Positions 9,125-17,481 of a stretch of 59,533 nt of DNA are shown piece by piece. Below the pieces are notes generated by a model, which was not told where the DNA came from, searched no databases, and saw only the letters and a list, made by a program, of their open reading frames with translations. Each line of letters starts with the position of its first letter. The stretch's first letter is position 1. This stretch comes from Anabaena minutissima FACHB-250 (GTDB lineage Bacteria; Cyanobacteriota; Cyanobacteriia; Cyanobacteriales; Nostocaceae). The stretch lies in contig NZ_JACJRG010000036.1 in NCBI RefSeq assembly GCF_014697125.1, positions 1-59,533 of the forward strand. Reading direction: 5' to 3'. Both the position numbers and the translations under genes were made by a program.

Positions 9125-9847
9125 ATGAACAAAATTAAGCGAACTACAGTTACCGTTATTGGAGCGATCGCCATCTCTACAATCGGATTAACTACCGCTC
9201 AAGCATTTTCATTACCAATTTTCAAAGATAATGCTCCAGTAAAATTCTTTGAGCAATGGCAACAGCAATCGAATCCTTTTACTCAAGATAGTTCCAGCCT
9301 TGCTCAAAAATTGAAACCTTTAACGAAGTTTTTAGGCAGAGATTTGCAAACTGTGATTACTACAGCAATGGGTGTATTGGGTTTACCAGATGCTAACGAA
9401 GCAAGAGAAGAAGCTGAGGATAGTGCAGCTGTTTCAGATAGTGCCATCAATGCGGCTGAACGAGCCACAAATGAAATTGACCGCCAAATTACCCGTGCGG
9501 AAGCGGACACCACTCTCAGTAAACTAGGTCAACAACACACGAAAGAGCAAGTTGAAACAACCCATAATTCAGTTGCACAAGTTTACATAGATGCTACGGC
9601 GGCTCAAGATGAAGTTGTCACCCAGAATGTAATGAAGCGAATTGCCCAACAAAATACCCAAACCGCAGCGATTTTGGGAGCAATGCGGACTGATGGATTC
9701 AAGTTACAGCAGTCTCAAAATTTGGCTAACCTAAACCTGACTAATATTTCCCGTTCTTTAGACGGTCAAAAACAGGCGCATCAAAAACAAACGGTAGATC
9801 AGGGTTTTAACAACCTACGGATAGCGGCGCAAGCACGACTGTTTTAG
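9125..9847 (+). CDS. VirB5/TrbJ-like exported coiled-coil protein
   Basis: 240 residues. The ATG at 9125 follows TAGGAG by 5 bases; the GTG at 9119 lies inside that Shine-Dalgarno and is rejected. An N-terminal signal peptide runs to TTAQA|FSLP. The rest is mainly helical, with conserved-looking ending QNTQTAAILGAMRTDGFK and NLNLTNISRSLDGQ typical of VirB5/TrbJ tails. It lies between VirB4- and VirB6-like genes, the usual VirB5 position. It would be a minor pilus-tip protein. The assignment is by layout and helical pattern. Confidence 0.65.
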   Translation: MNKIKRTTVTVIGAIAISTIGLTTAQAFSLPIFKDNAPVKFFEQWQQQSNPFTQDSSSLAQKLKPLTKFLGRDLQTVITTAMGVLGLPDANEAREEAEDSAAVSDSAINAAERATNEIDRQITRAEADTTLSKLGQQHTKEQVETTHNSVAQVYIDATAAQDEVVTQNVMKRIAQQNTQTAAILGAMRTDGFKLQQSQNLANLNLTNISRSLDGQKQAHQKQTVDQGFNNLRIAAQARLF

Positions 9848-9865
9848 CACAAGGAGAACTCCGCT

Positions 9866-10885
9866 ATGTCATTCCAATTGTGGAAATGGGGATTAACTTT
9901 AGCTCAAACCCAAACTGCTAATCCAGGGCAAGCAGCTTCGACCATTACTCAAGATGGTGCAGCTGCTAGTCAGGCGATCGCGCAAGCAATGGAGAAACTT
10001 TGGGATGACGTACTGGGCGGTGGGTTGTACAGTGCGATCGCCAATCTCGGAGTTTTCTTTGCGGTTGGCACGTTGCTGATTTTTATCGTCCAATGGACGC
10101 GGGAAATGGTGGATGGTGATGACTCAAAAGCCTTCTCCGAAATGATTTGGCCCATAGTAGTGATAGTCTTGCTGGCCAACAATGCTCAACCCCTAGCGAT
10201 CGCCACCAAAGGATTGAGAACCATCATTAATGAAACCAACAACACTCTACTGACAACCACTTCTTCTTCCATCCAGCTACAAGAAGCATATCAAAAAGTC
10301 ATGCTGAAGACTGGTAACGCAGATGCAATACAAGCATTAATTGTCCAGTGCGATGCGATCGCCGATCCGACTCAACAAGCTGAGTGTTTGCAAAATGCTT
10401 CTCGGCAAGCCAAAGAAATTGAAGCTCAAACTGATAATCGCCCTGGTTGGTTGAAAGGTATTGGCGAAATTTTTAACACCAATATTTTTCAGTTAACCTT
10501 GCGCGGTTGGTTACTGGCATTTGGCATTGCTTTTCAATGGATAGTTGAAGTTTCCTTGCTGCTGACTGCACTGTTAGGGCCTTTAGCTGTGGGAGGTTCA
10601 TTACTTCCCGTTGGTCAAAAAGCCATTTTTGCATGGTTAACTGGCTTCTTCTCCGTGGGAATGATCAAACTTTGTTTCAATATTATTTCTGGGTTAGTTG
10701 CCACAATGGTACTGAATGCTGATAATAACGACCCCATGATTTTTGCTTTTGCTATTGGTATTCTCGCCCCAATTTTATCTGTTGTTTTAGCTGCTGGTGG
10801 CGGGGTGGCGATTTTTAGAAGTTTCTCCAGTGTTGCCAGTTTGGGGCTTTCTTCTGTAGTTACGAGGATGGTTAAAAAGTTTTAA
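9866..10885 (+). CDS. VirB6/TrbL-like polytopic membrane protein
   Basis: 339 residues, ATG with AAGGAG upstream. There are about 6 predicted membrane helices: NLGVFFAVGTLLIFIVQW, IWPIVVIVLLANNA, then after a soluble loop (about residues 110-205) WLLAFGIAFQWIVEVSLLLTALLG, LTGFFSVGMIKLCFNIISG, MIFAFAIGILAPILSVVLAAGGGVAIF (given in parts). A central loop and a Gly-rich C-terminal membrane part match VirB6/TrbL, the inner-membrane channel component. It is adjacent to the VirB5-like gene, as expected. Confidence 0.75.
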   Translation: MSFQLWKWGLTLAQTQTANPGQAASTITQDGAAASQAIAQAMEKLWDDVLGGGLYSAIANLGVFFAVGTLLIFIVQWTREMVDGDDSKAFSEMIWPIVVIVLLANNAQPLAIATKGLRTIINETNNTLLTTTSSSIQLQEAYQKVMLKTGNADAIQALIVQCDAIADPTQQAECLQNASRQAKEIEAQTDNRPGWLKGIGEIFNTNIFQLTLRGWLLAFGIAFQWIVEVSLLLTALLGPLAVGGSLLPVGQKAIFAWLTGFFSVGMIKLCFNIISGLVATMVLNADNNDPMIFAFAIGILAPILSVVLAAGGGVAIFRSFSSVASLGLSSVVTRMVKKF

Positions 10886-10889
10886 TCAA

Positions 10890-11096
10890 CTAACTTTGTT
10901 GGCATGAATTCCAAATTTTACGCATGATAGGCGTTACTGCAAATACCCACTCAGGATTATCACTATCTTCCTCTTCATCAGTCGCATTGTGCAAGCACCA
11001 ATACTCCAACGTGTGTTTATGCACGTAAAAATCCCGGCAAATCAAATGATATATCCGTTCTTCCAAACTTGAATCACGATTGCCTATTTCTTGTAC
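10890..11096 (-). pseudogene. Possible gene remnant, no start codon
   Basis: An open minus frame of 68 codons begins directly after a TAA and has no ATG or GTG near its front. It reads GNRDSSLEERIYHLICRD, then FYVHKHTLEYWCLHNATDEE, then NPEWVFAVTPIMRKIWNS. The composition is protein-like (W, C, acidic run), suggesting the end of a displaced gene between the VirB6- and VirB8-like genes. A TTG start is possible. Confidence 0.3.
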
Positions 11097-11118
11097 TTAT
11101 TAAATATAGGGATAGCTT

Positions 11119-11919
11119 ATGACTATTTCTGATAAACATCTAAATTCACGAAATGTAGAAAGAAAACGGTTACGATTTTTAAATTCTGCATCCACAAGAT
11201 TTTCGACGGGTGACACCTTAGCCTTATTTACTGTAGGTACTTTTGGGTTACATATTATTACCTTTTTTGTATTATTCCTCCTCTATAGTTCCTACTCACA
11301 ATTGAGTAAAAAAGCACCTCCATCATTAGTGCAATTAGAGACAGGAAAATCAATTAAAGTTGCCCCAATAGGTAGTTTAGAACGTACTCCTCAAGTTATT
11401 TTACATTTTGTTTCTGATACGATGACTTTGATGATGAATTGGTCAGGAACACTACCACCAACTACAGTAGAAGAAGCTACCAAACCAAAACCCGATCCTG
11501 GTATAGATGTTCGCTCTTTAAATAACGGACGTGGTAAAGTAACTTTTTCAGCATGGCAGGCATCTCATGCTTTGTCGGAAGACTTTCGCAAGGAATTTTT
11601 GCAAATAATAGCTGAAATCACGCCTCCTGGAGTTTTTAAGGGAACAACGCAAGTAGTTTTAGTTCCGCTTTCTATCCAACCTCCCATCAAAATCGCTGAG
11701 GGTAAGTGGAAAATCAAAATGGTTGCTAACCTGACGATATTTGACCAAGGAAATAATTTGGGAGAAGTAATTCCCTTTAATAAAGAAATCTTTGTACAAG
11801 CCGTTGAAGCTCCTGAACTCTCCACAACAATTGATGGATTAGCAGCAGCAATTTATCAGGTAAGAGCAAGCGGTTTAGAAATTTATGCAATACGAGATTT
11901 ACCACAGGAGAATCTGTAA
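11119..11919 (+). CDS. VirB8-like membrane-anchored protein
   Basis: 266 residues. A basic cytoplasmic N-terminus of about 45 residues precedes one membrane helix (LFTVGTFGLHIITFFVLFLL) and a periplasmic domain of about 190 residues. This topology and the position before a VirB10-like gene fit VirB8/TraE assembly factors. The stop overlaps the next start by one base (TAATG), so the two are coupled. No single motif settles the family. Confidence 0.6.
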   Translation: MTISDKHLNSRNVERKRLRFLNSASTRFSTGDTLALFTVGTFGLHIITFFVLFLLYSSYSQLSKKAPPSLVQLETGKSIKVAPIGSLERTPQVILHFVSDTMTLMMNWSGTLPPTTVEEATKPKPDPGIDVRSLNNGRGKVTFSAWQASHALSEDFRKEFLQIIAEITPPGVFKGTTQVVLVPLSIQPPIKIAEGKWKIKMVANLTIFDQGNNLGEVIPFNKEIFVQAVEAPELSTTIDGLAAAIYQVRASGLEIYAIRDLPQENL

Positions 11920-13694
11920 TGCCTGATTATCAAAATGGTAAAACATCTACAAATATTCTTGAGTTGGAAGAAAACAGTAACACGACTTACCCAAAATTAG
12001 AGCAACAATCCGATGAACAATTGGGTGATACTTGGAATGAAGAAAGTCTAGCGCGATTACTGGGTTATGTTCATCCCGATATAAATTCAACCAATCAATC
12101 AGAAGTCCATGAAACGGGAAATGAAATAACTTATGATGTAGAACATATCGAAAATCAAGCTCAAATATCTCCACAAAATGTGATACCACCTCATGAGTTA
12201 TTTGATGACCCTCAACTGGGTAAAACACAACAAAACTTTGCCAGTAATCCATTTTCTAAATTTGGTGCAGTAGGCTTAGGATTGTTGGTGGTGTTCGGTG
12301 TGGGAGCTACTTTTTTAAATAGCATTATCTCCGGTAGACCAAAAGCTACACCCAAAATTGTTGATCAAAATGCTGCTCAACCCAAAGTAGAACTTGCAGA
12401 TAATATAAACCCCACAGAAGCAGAAACAGGAAAACTAAAAGCTGAATTGGCGATAGGAAGTCAAGTAGAAAAAATTAAATCTTTAGAAAGTTCTAAAAGT
12501 CCCAAAACTTCTGTAGTCAAACCGAATCACCAAACTAGGAATGAGTTGAATAAACGAGCCACTTTCAACCAGACTCCGCCTGATGTACCTCCAGTACCAG
12601 TTTCTCGTCCCGTTCAGGTTGCTTATGTCCCTCGTCAAAGAACACCAAGAGAATCTTATGCACCTCGTTTTGCTACAGTTTCTCGACCTCAACCAGCTGT
12701 AAACACTATATCAGCACCTTCTTTTAATAGAGTTGTAGCACTTCCTCGTACAGAGCAAATTGACCCGATGCAACAATGGGCAAGAATCAACCAATTGGGA
12801 AGTTATGGCAGTAGTGAAATTGCGACTAATACTGTATCGGCAACCCAAACTCTTGAACAACCAAATAATAGTGTTGTAAATACTGTAACGAATGGAAAAG
12901 TAAATTCACCAATCACAATCCCTCGTGCCACGCCAGTTTTAGCTGTTGTTAACACAGTTGTTGAAACTGCCAATTCTCCAGAACCACTTTACGCAGAAGA
13001 AGATGCAATTATTACAGGTGTACCTGTGAGGCAGCTAACAGTAGGTGCAATTGCATCTGGGAAGTTAATTACTCCGTTAATTTGGGGTCAAAATTCAACT
13101 AATAATATTGATGCAAAATCAGGGACTCCGACTCAAGCAGACAAGTTTATTGTCCAACTTGTTGAACCGCTAACTGAAGAAAATGGTTTTGTTAGTTTAC
13201 CAACAGGTACTCAAGTTGTTGTTCATGTAAGAAACATTGATGAATCAGGGCTGGTGCAACTGGAAGCAACCCAAATTGTGATTGATGGTAAGGAGTATGT
13301 GTTGCCGCCAGGGACAATTACTATTCGGGGTAATTCTGGCCGACCATTAATGGCATCACAGTGGAATGATAAAAGTGCTGAAATTGCTTCACGCGATGCA
13401 GAAACATTTGTAGTTGGTTCGTTAGCTAAAGTGGGCAAGGTATTCAATCAACCTCAAGAAGAACAATACTCAACTTCCACTGGTTTTGGTGGTACAACAA
13501 CTTATTCTTCCATTAGGCGAGGTAGCCCCAACATCTTGGGTGCAGTGTTGGAAGGAGGATTTGAACCCCTGACCGAACAAATTTTAGAACGCAACAAGCG
13601 ATCGCTCTCAGAAATCCAACAACGAAAAGAAGTTTGGCACGTCCGCGCAGGCTCAGATATTCAAGTGTTTGTCAACCAATCCTTTCAACTTTGA
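11919..13694 (+). CDS. VirB10/TrbI-like channel protein
   Basis: 591 residues. An acidic cytoplasmic N-terminus is followed by one membrane helix at about residues 113-135 (GAVGLGLLVVFGVGATFL). A long Pro/Ser/Thr-rich periplasmic linker comes next (PPDVPPVPVSRPVQVAYVPR). A C-terminal VirB10-type beta-barrel domain starts at about 370, with LTVGAIASGKLITPLIW, FVSLPTGTQVVVHVRNID and VIDGKEYVLPPGTITIRG. This is the inner-to-outer membrane scaffold of the type IV channel. Domain order and C-terminal signature make the call good. Confidence 0.85.
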   Translation: MPDYQNGKTSTNILELEENSNTTYPKLEQQSDEQLGDTWNEESLARLLGYVHPDINSTNQSEVHETGNEITYDVEHIENQAQISPQNVIPPHELFDDPQLGKTQQNFASNPFSKFGAVGLGLLVVFGVGATFLNSIISGRPKATPKIVDQNAAQPKVELADNINPTEAETGKLKAELAIGSQVEKIKSLESSKSPKTSVVKPNHQTRNELNKRATFNQTPPDVPPVPVSRPVQVAYVPRQRTPRESYAPRFATVSRPQPAVNTISAPSFNRVVALPRTEQIDPMQQWARINQLGSYGSSEIATNTVSATQTLEQPNNSVVNTVTNGKVNSPITIPRATPVLAVVNTVVETANSPEPLYAEEDAIITGVPVRQLTVGAIASGKLITPLIWGQNSTNNIDAKSGTPTQADKFIVQLVEPLTEENGFVSLPTGTQVVVHVRNIDESGLVQLEATQIVIDGKEYVLPPGTITIRGNSGRPLMASQWNDKSAEIASRDAETFVVGSLAKVGKVFNQPQEEQYSTSTGFGGTTTYSSIRRGSPNILGAVLEGGFEPLTEQILERNKRSLSEIQQRKEVWHVRAGSDIQVFVNQSFQL

Positions 13695-14045
13695 ACAGTT
13701 GGTAAACGCAAAGGGACTAAAGGCTAGTTTTCAACTCAGGACTCATTACCTTTCAAGCTAGACGCTCATGTGATAAATCACACAACAAGCGCAGAAAAAT
13801 TTCCTTTCCTTAAACCCACATTCCACTCCCTCTCAAGGGTAGGTATTTTGTATTTGGCCATTTTTTGACTATTTCAGCCGATGCTTAAATCCTGAAACGA
13901 TTAAACCACGTTAAACACTTAAGAATTTTCTTAACTATTTTCGAGATTCTAAAAAACCTACCCTTGAAAGCACCCCAGTCCCTATTCCCTACTCCCTATT
14001 TTCAATACAGATTTCTGCATTAACCCAGCACATAACTGACTCAGT
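13695..14045. other. Spacer with a MITE-like inverted-repeat pair
   Basis: No gene seen. TCAAGGGTAGGT at 13833-13844 and its exact complement at 13956-13967 bound about 135 bp, in the manner of a small non-autonomous element. Confidence 0.45.
13833..13967. repeat. MITE-like element with 12-bp terminal inverted repeats
   Basis: Perfect 12-bp ends enclose an AT-rich core with no coding capacity. A clear target duplication was not found, so this is a weak call. Confidence 0.3.
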
Positions 14046-14861
14046 ATGATTCCTATGAAAGTTTTTCTGCAAAATTTAACTGTAATCGCCTCCATCTCTA
14101 CTGTGCTGACCTTTGCTAGTACCCTTTTACCAGTAGTTGCTGGTGAAACCCCTCGTTCTAATCAAACTTCTCAAGGACTGCGACGTATTTCAGCAGACAC
14201 CGCCACTGGTCATAGTGGAAGTGAAATACCTTTAATTGAATTGTCACCGGGGTATGGAGTTAATATTTCCTTTATTCCCAGTGGAGAGATAGTAGAGAAA
14301 GTTTGGTTAGATAACCCAGCGATCGCTTCTCTTGATGTTGATGGTTGTTTGTCAGGCTTAGGACGTGAGTGTAACTCTCCTGGCGCAACAGTATTACATC
14401 TGCGACGAATCAACCCCATAGATATGCCACAGTTGCCGAAAATGGATAGTAGCCTGCTGACAGTAGTAGCAAAAGGTAACTCTGGGCGACGAGTGTATTT
14501 ATTTCGGGTTGCTACAGCTAATACACGACCTAAATATCACACAATCGAGGTCACGCCTAACACCCAAGAAGAACCTGAAATTAGAGAACTGCTACCGCAA
14601 TATAAAAATTTACAGGTCATGAGTCGAGGGCTAGAGATTGCCCAACAAAAACGCTTAATTTTACCTAAATCTCGCTTGTACCAGCGAATTGAAAATTTTT
14701 TTACAAGTGTGAAGTCAGGAGAATCAGTATCCAGTGCTGCTCGTAAAGCTGGTATTAGTTTGCAGTTAGTTAATCGACTGATAGAACTGGGAAAAACTAC
14801 TCCAATGAATAGTTCAAGCCAGCCTTTAGTAAATCAATCAAACTCCTCAGATAGTATTTGA
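14046..14861 (+). CDS. VirB9/TrbG-like exported protein
   Basis: 271 residues; a second ATG at 14055 is possible. It has a signal peptide ending around LPVVAGE. The central beta-rich domain has LSPGYGVNISFIPSGEIVEK, VWLDNPAIASLDV, LLTVVAKGNSGRRVYLFRV, a pattern seen in VirB9/TrbG/TraK N-terminal domains. The C-terminal part (SVKSGESVSSAARKAGISLQ) looks like an HTH-type repeat seen in cyanobacterial conjugation proteins and is unusual for VirB9. It follows the VirB10-like gene and would form the outer-membrane complex with it. Confidence 0.65.
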   Translation: MIPMKVFLQNLTVIASISTVLTFASTLLPVVAGETPRSNQTSQGLRRISADTATGHSGSEIPLIELSPGYGVNISFIPSGEIVEKVWLDNPAIASLDVDGCLSGLGRECNSPGATVLHLRRINPIDMPQLPKMDSSLLTVVAKGNSGRRVYLFRVATANTRPKYHTIEVTPNTQEEPEIRELLPQYKNLQVMSRGLEIAQQKRLILPKSRLYQRIENFFTSVKSGESVSSAARKAGISLQLVNRLIELGKTTPMNSSSQPLVNQSNSSDSI

Positions 14862-14871
14862 AATTAAGACA

Positions 14872-16707
14872 ATGAAATTACTGAATACTTCTTTTAGTTT
14901 TGTCTCAGGTTTAAGTTTGACTATCTTGATTTCTGGTGCAGTTTTAGTTGTATCGCCAGAGCCAGGAGTATCAAACTCTCAGTTACAACAAACTGAAATT
15001 CCTACAATCAATTGGCAAAATACTCGTCTGCCTAATTGGAATCAAATTACCTTTGCAAATATGCCAGCAATTGCCGAATCTGGTTCTTTTCAAGCACCTG
15101 CCGATGTAGTAGGAAAGTTAGGATATGATCCTTCGCGGAGTTGGGATGCTGGTCAGACATCTGATTCTTACATGATGTTAGGTGACTTTCAGGATTCTTT
15201 CAAACTCCAAAATTTCTCACTCAATGATATTGCCCAAACTGTTAATTTGGATTTAAGCGAAGTTGATTTAGACACATTTGGCGCAATGAAGTTTCAAACT
15301 TTGGAAAGTTTGAGTGATGCTATTCCTGATTTAAAAACCACACCAATTTCTGAAGTTAAACCTGTTTTGGATTTATTATCTCAAAAACTAGAAACTTCTT
15401 TTGATTCCAATCAAACAATAAAAAAGTTACTCCAACAATCTCCCCATTTAGGAAAATTACAGTTTTCATCTTTAAACTTAACATCTTACAGTTTAGATTC
15501 TATCCCTGGCTTAGTAGAAACGCCGATTGGTGCATTTGAGAAATGGCAAGGTGTGTATATTGATGAGATACCAGGATTAGCTGATGTACCTTTTTCTCAA
15601 TTTCCCAATCCAATTAATGCTGTAGGTGCAAATGTCGGCATTGTTGATATTGCTTTTGCAACCGACGAACAACAGCGCGATCGCACAATCTCTGGTAGTA
15701 ATAAAGAAGGCTTCGCTGTACCATGCCAAAAAGATTGCGCCCACATAGAATTATCTGGTTCATCTACGGTTTCAGGTAAAGCCTGGGTTAGTGGGAAATA
15801 CCAATTAGTTAAGGCTGGTAAAGGTCTCCTCGCTTCAGTTAATGGAGGTAAAGAACCCACAGGTCGTCATCCATTTGGTGATGCTTTTAAAGTCGCAGTG
15901 TGGGATGTTTCAGAAGTAAATGGCGTGATTTCTCAAGCTTTATTCTTCCGAGTTTGTATGCGGAAGACTTTTGTCGATTTGGGCTGTACTCCCTATTTTA
16001 TTGGGCCAGTACCATTCATGACTTTTAAAGAAAAAGAACCTATATTTTTAGGTTTAATCACAGGGGAAAGCTCTAATTCAGTCTCCACACCCACAGGATT
16101 AAAGAGTAGTGGATTTAGATTGAAACAATCTCCTGCTTCAACAAATAAATTCTCTAATTTACTACCCACTATTAAAGGCAATTGTAAAAATATTCACTCA
16201 TCAGGAACTAATATCGATTCTTTAAGTGCTGCTTTTTATGGTGTTGAAAAAAATTACAACTTAGTCGGTAATTATGTATGTGACTCATCTGGTAATTGTG
16301 GTCGAAGACTGGGTGCAATGCAGTTTATGTCATATCGTCCAGACGTGCGAAAGATTATCTCAAGTAAATCTGGTGGTGCAGAGTTTCTTACAAAATTAGA
16401 TGCTGGTAAACAAGTCACAGGTGAGGACATGATGCAGTATTTTTCACCTGCTGAACAACAGGCTTTAATTGAAGCTGACATCACTACATTACTAAACAGC
16501 GCATCTCAACAAATTGACCCAAAAACTGGAAAGCTTTTTACAGGGGAGCGATTAATTGAACGTGCTGCCCAAATGAATTTTGCTGGTGTAAATATTCCTG
16601 TTGATGCTGATGTTAGTGATGTGAACGGAAAAATTTCAGTAAAAAAATATTCTAAAAGAACATCTGCTAAATATTTTCAATCTCTGCAATTGATGGGATG
16701 CTTTTAG
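14872..16707 (+). CDS. Large exported conjugation-associated protein, possibly transglycosylase-like
   Basis: 611 residues, signal anchor at residues 8-28. The middle is a repetitive helical region with recurring LPNWNQITFANMP, IPDLKTTPISEVKP and IPGLVETPIGAFEKW type segments. There are two Cys-containing stretches (VPCQKDCAH, RVCMRKTF). The C-terminal part (about 455-611) has CDSSGNCGRRLGAMQFMSYR, where G..LGAMQF resembles the GxMQ(F/I) motif of lytic transglycosylases. That would suit a VirB1-like peptidoglycan role. The catalytic Glu was not identified with confidence. It begins 10 bases after the VirB9-like stop, so is probably in one operon. Confidence 0.45.
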   Translation: MKLLNTSFSFVSGLSLTILISGAVLVVSPEPGVSNSQLQQTEIPTINWQNTRLPNWNQITFANMPAIAESGSFQAPADVVGKLGYDPSRSWDAGQTSDSYMMLGDFQDSFKLQNFSLNDIAQTVNLDLSEVDLDTFGAMKFQTLESLSDAIPDLKTTPISEVKPVLDLLSQKLETSFDSNQTIKKLLQQSPHLGKLQFSSLNLTSYSLDSIPGLVETPIGAFEKWQGVYIDEIPGLADVPFSQFPNPINAVGANVGIVDIAFATDEQQRDRTISGSNKEGFAVPCQKDCAHIELSGSSTVSGKAWVSGKYQLVKAGKGLLASVNGGKEPTGRHPFGDAFKVAVWDVSEVNGVISQALFFRVCMRKTFVDLGCTPYFIGPVPFMTFKEKEPIFLGLITGESSNSVSTPTGLKSSGFRLKQSPASTNKFSNLLPTIKGNCKNIHSSGTNIDSLSAAFYGVEKNYNLVGNYVCDSSGNCGRRLGAMQFMSYRPDVRKIISSKSGGAEFLTKLDAGKQVTGEDMMQYFSPAEQQALIEADITTLLNSASQQIDPKTGKLFTGERLIERAAQMNFAGVNIPVDADVSDVNGKISVKKYSKRTSAKYFQSLQLMGCF

Positions 16708-16754
16708 GCTATGGTCATCCTGTCTAACTTTCTCAAAGATTGTAGATAAAAACA

Positions 16755-16850
16755 TACAGCACTTTGCGGAACGGTTAGGTACAAGAATTTAGTACATCAA
16801 ATGGAAAATTAAGATATAACCTGTGTCAGATAGACGCGCAAAGTGCTGTA
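16755..16850. repeat. Possible small element with 14-bp inverted ends
   Basis: TACAGCACTTTGCG at 16755-16768 is exactly complementary to 16837-16850, enclosing 68 bases. The spacer between the exported protein and the next gene holds nothing else recognisable. Confidence 0.35.
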
Positions 16851-16905
16851 ATACAATACGGTTTTCTGTCTCGAAATATTTCTAAAATTTCAATTGGAGT
16901 CTTAT

Positions 16906-17454
16906 ATGCAATTGAGATTGGATAAATTGGCGACGCTAAAATATTTCAAATATAAATCCCTATTAGCTAGTGTTTCTGTATTAACCTTATTGGTTATCAC
17001 ATTCCTATTAAAAGCAAATTTTTCAAATAGCAGGCGTACAGAAACATGGAATAATGCCAAAGAAATCACACCTCCATTTCTACTTAAAAAAGCATTATCT
17101 TTTAATTCCACAGGCAAAATTGATAGTAAATCTATCAAAGTTATGCCAGTTCCGTCTCAAGGTGGAGGAAATTTGTATATATTTGATTTTCGCTCACCCC
17201 AACTTTGTGGCATCGGTGGTTGTCTTTATCTGGTTTATCACGAATCAGGTAAGTTAGTCTTTTCCTTAATTGCTCATCAAAATTTACCCCCGAAAGAAGA
17301 AGTAATTCGTATTTCAGACACCATAGCCAATGAATTTCCTTGTTTGGTTGTTACGCAACCAACAGCTAATGAAAATATAGTATCCTGTACAGATTATTGC
17401 TACCAGGGTGAAGGATTTATCCGGTTTAATCAAGTTTTCTCTGTTGCTAAATAA
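16906..17454 (+). CDS. Single-pass membrane protein, unknown function
   Basis: 182 residues from the ATG at 16906, which has GGAG 7-8 bases upstream. One N-terminal membrane helix (LLASVSVLTLLVITFLL), then a soluble, presumably periplasmic domain with six Cys (LCGIGGCLY, EFPCLVV, SCTDYCY). Cysteines in pairs suggest disulfides, fitting an exported location. It is between the exported conjugation protein and the coupling protein, so probably an accessory transfer component. Not recognised. Confidence 0.6.
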   Translation: MQLRLDKLATLKYFKYKSLLASVSVLTLLVITFLLKANFSNSRRTETWNNAKEITPPFLLKKALSFNSTGKIDSKSIKVMPVPSQGGGNLYIFDFRSPQLCGIGGCLYLVYHESGKLVFSLIAHQNLPPKEEVIRISDTIANEFPCLVVTQPTANENIVSCTDYCYQGEGFIRFNQVFSVAK

Positions 17455-17481
17455 GACTTGATATCTCAATCAAATCAGGTG

